Source of the DNA: an uncultured Caryophanales bacterium
GTDB taxonomy: Bacteria > Bacillota_I > Bacilli_A > RFN20 > CAG-826
Reading direction: 5' to 3'
Length of the DNA stretch: 6,298 nucleotides
NCBI GenBank assembly: GCA_937895315.1
Contig: CALAWM010000106.1
Location: forward strand, 1-6,298
The notes under the pieces are model-generated. The model did not search any database, was not told the DNA's origin, and was given only the letters and a program-made list of their open reading frames with translations. Positions 6,141 through 6,298 of this stretch are shown in pieces; the first letter of the stretch is position 1, and each line of letters starts with the position of its first letter. A program made the position numbers and the translations under genes.

Positions 6141-6298
6141 ATGGGTTTTGATACTTTTGATGTATTTTTTACAATCTTTTTAATAATTTTTATCATTATT
6201 TTCGCTTTTTCGATCATTACCGCCATCGTACGTTTTGTCCGCAATATCAAGGGGAAAAATAAAGGGAACGAAAATCCGCATGTTGACCCATTCACCAG
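6141..6298 (+). CDS. Small membrane protein, partial at window end
   Basis: An open reading frame starting at ATG 6141 runs off the end, with 52 residues visible. After MGFDTFD comes one strongly hydrophobic segment (about residues 8-30), then a basic, polar stretch (31-43, RFVRNIKGKNKG), which predicts an N-out, C-in single-pass protein. I recognise no family from this much. It begins one base after the TetR stop; an in-frame TGA at 6132-6134 rules out a longer start. No strong ribosome site precedes it, so translational coupling to tetR is likely. It may be longer, possibly with a soluble cytoplasmic part. Confidence 0.6.
   Translation, partial: MGFDTFDVFFTIFLIIFIIIFAFSIITAIVRFVRNIKGKNKGNENPHVDPFT

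Overview
The window comes from an AT-rich, low-GC Gram-positive type of bacterium (Bacillota or a standard-code relative of the Mollicutes). The support is the base composition, clear AGGAGG-type ribosome binding sites, a lipoprotein signal peptide and U-tract terminators. All seven Trp codons in the five complete genes are TGG. The five stops are TAA (four) and TAG (one), and no gene has an in-frame TGA, so nothing suggests that TGA is reassigned. No phage, transposon, CRISPR, rRNA or tRNA sequence was seen.

Layout. Bases 1-115 hold a probable promoter with two inverted repeats. A lipoprotein gene of unknown function follows (116-1462), then a DUF4256 gene 66 bases later (1529-2062). A 168-base AT-rich gap leads to a large membrane signalling protein (2231-4255) with an N-terminal membrane region, a PAS-like domain, a GGDEF domain and a C-terminal HD-GYP-like domain that has lost most metal ligands. 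A convergent gap (4256-4382) carries one candidate terminator for each strand. On the minus strand is an extended short-chain dehydrogenase/NAD-dependent epimerase-type gene (5429-4383). It diverges from a TetR-family regulator gene (5549-6139) across a 119-base gap with overlapping promoters and four copies of ATTT(C/G)AAA. One base after the TetR stop, a small membrane protein gene starts and runs off the window end.

How the genes may work together. The clearest functional unit is the divergent epimerase/TetR pair: the four boxes flank both promoters and are the natural candidate operator, giving autoregulation and control of the epimerase gene. The membrane protein after tetR may be co-transcribed with it. 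The lipoprotein and DUF4256 genes may share a transcript, with no functional link visible. The GGDEF protein is probably a c-di-GMP synthase or sensor with a non-catalytic HD-GYP module. I found no convincing new multi-gene system; the best leads are the degenerate HD-GYP fusion and the four-box divergent operator.
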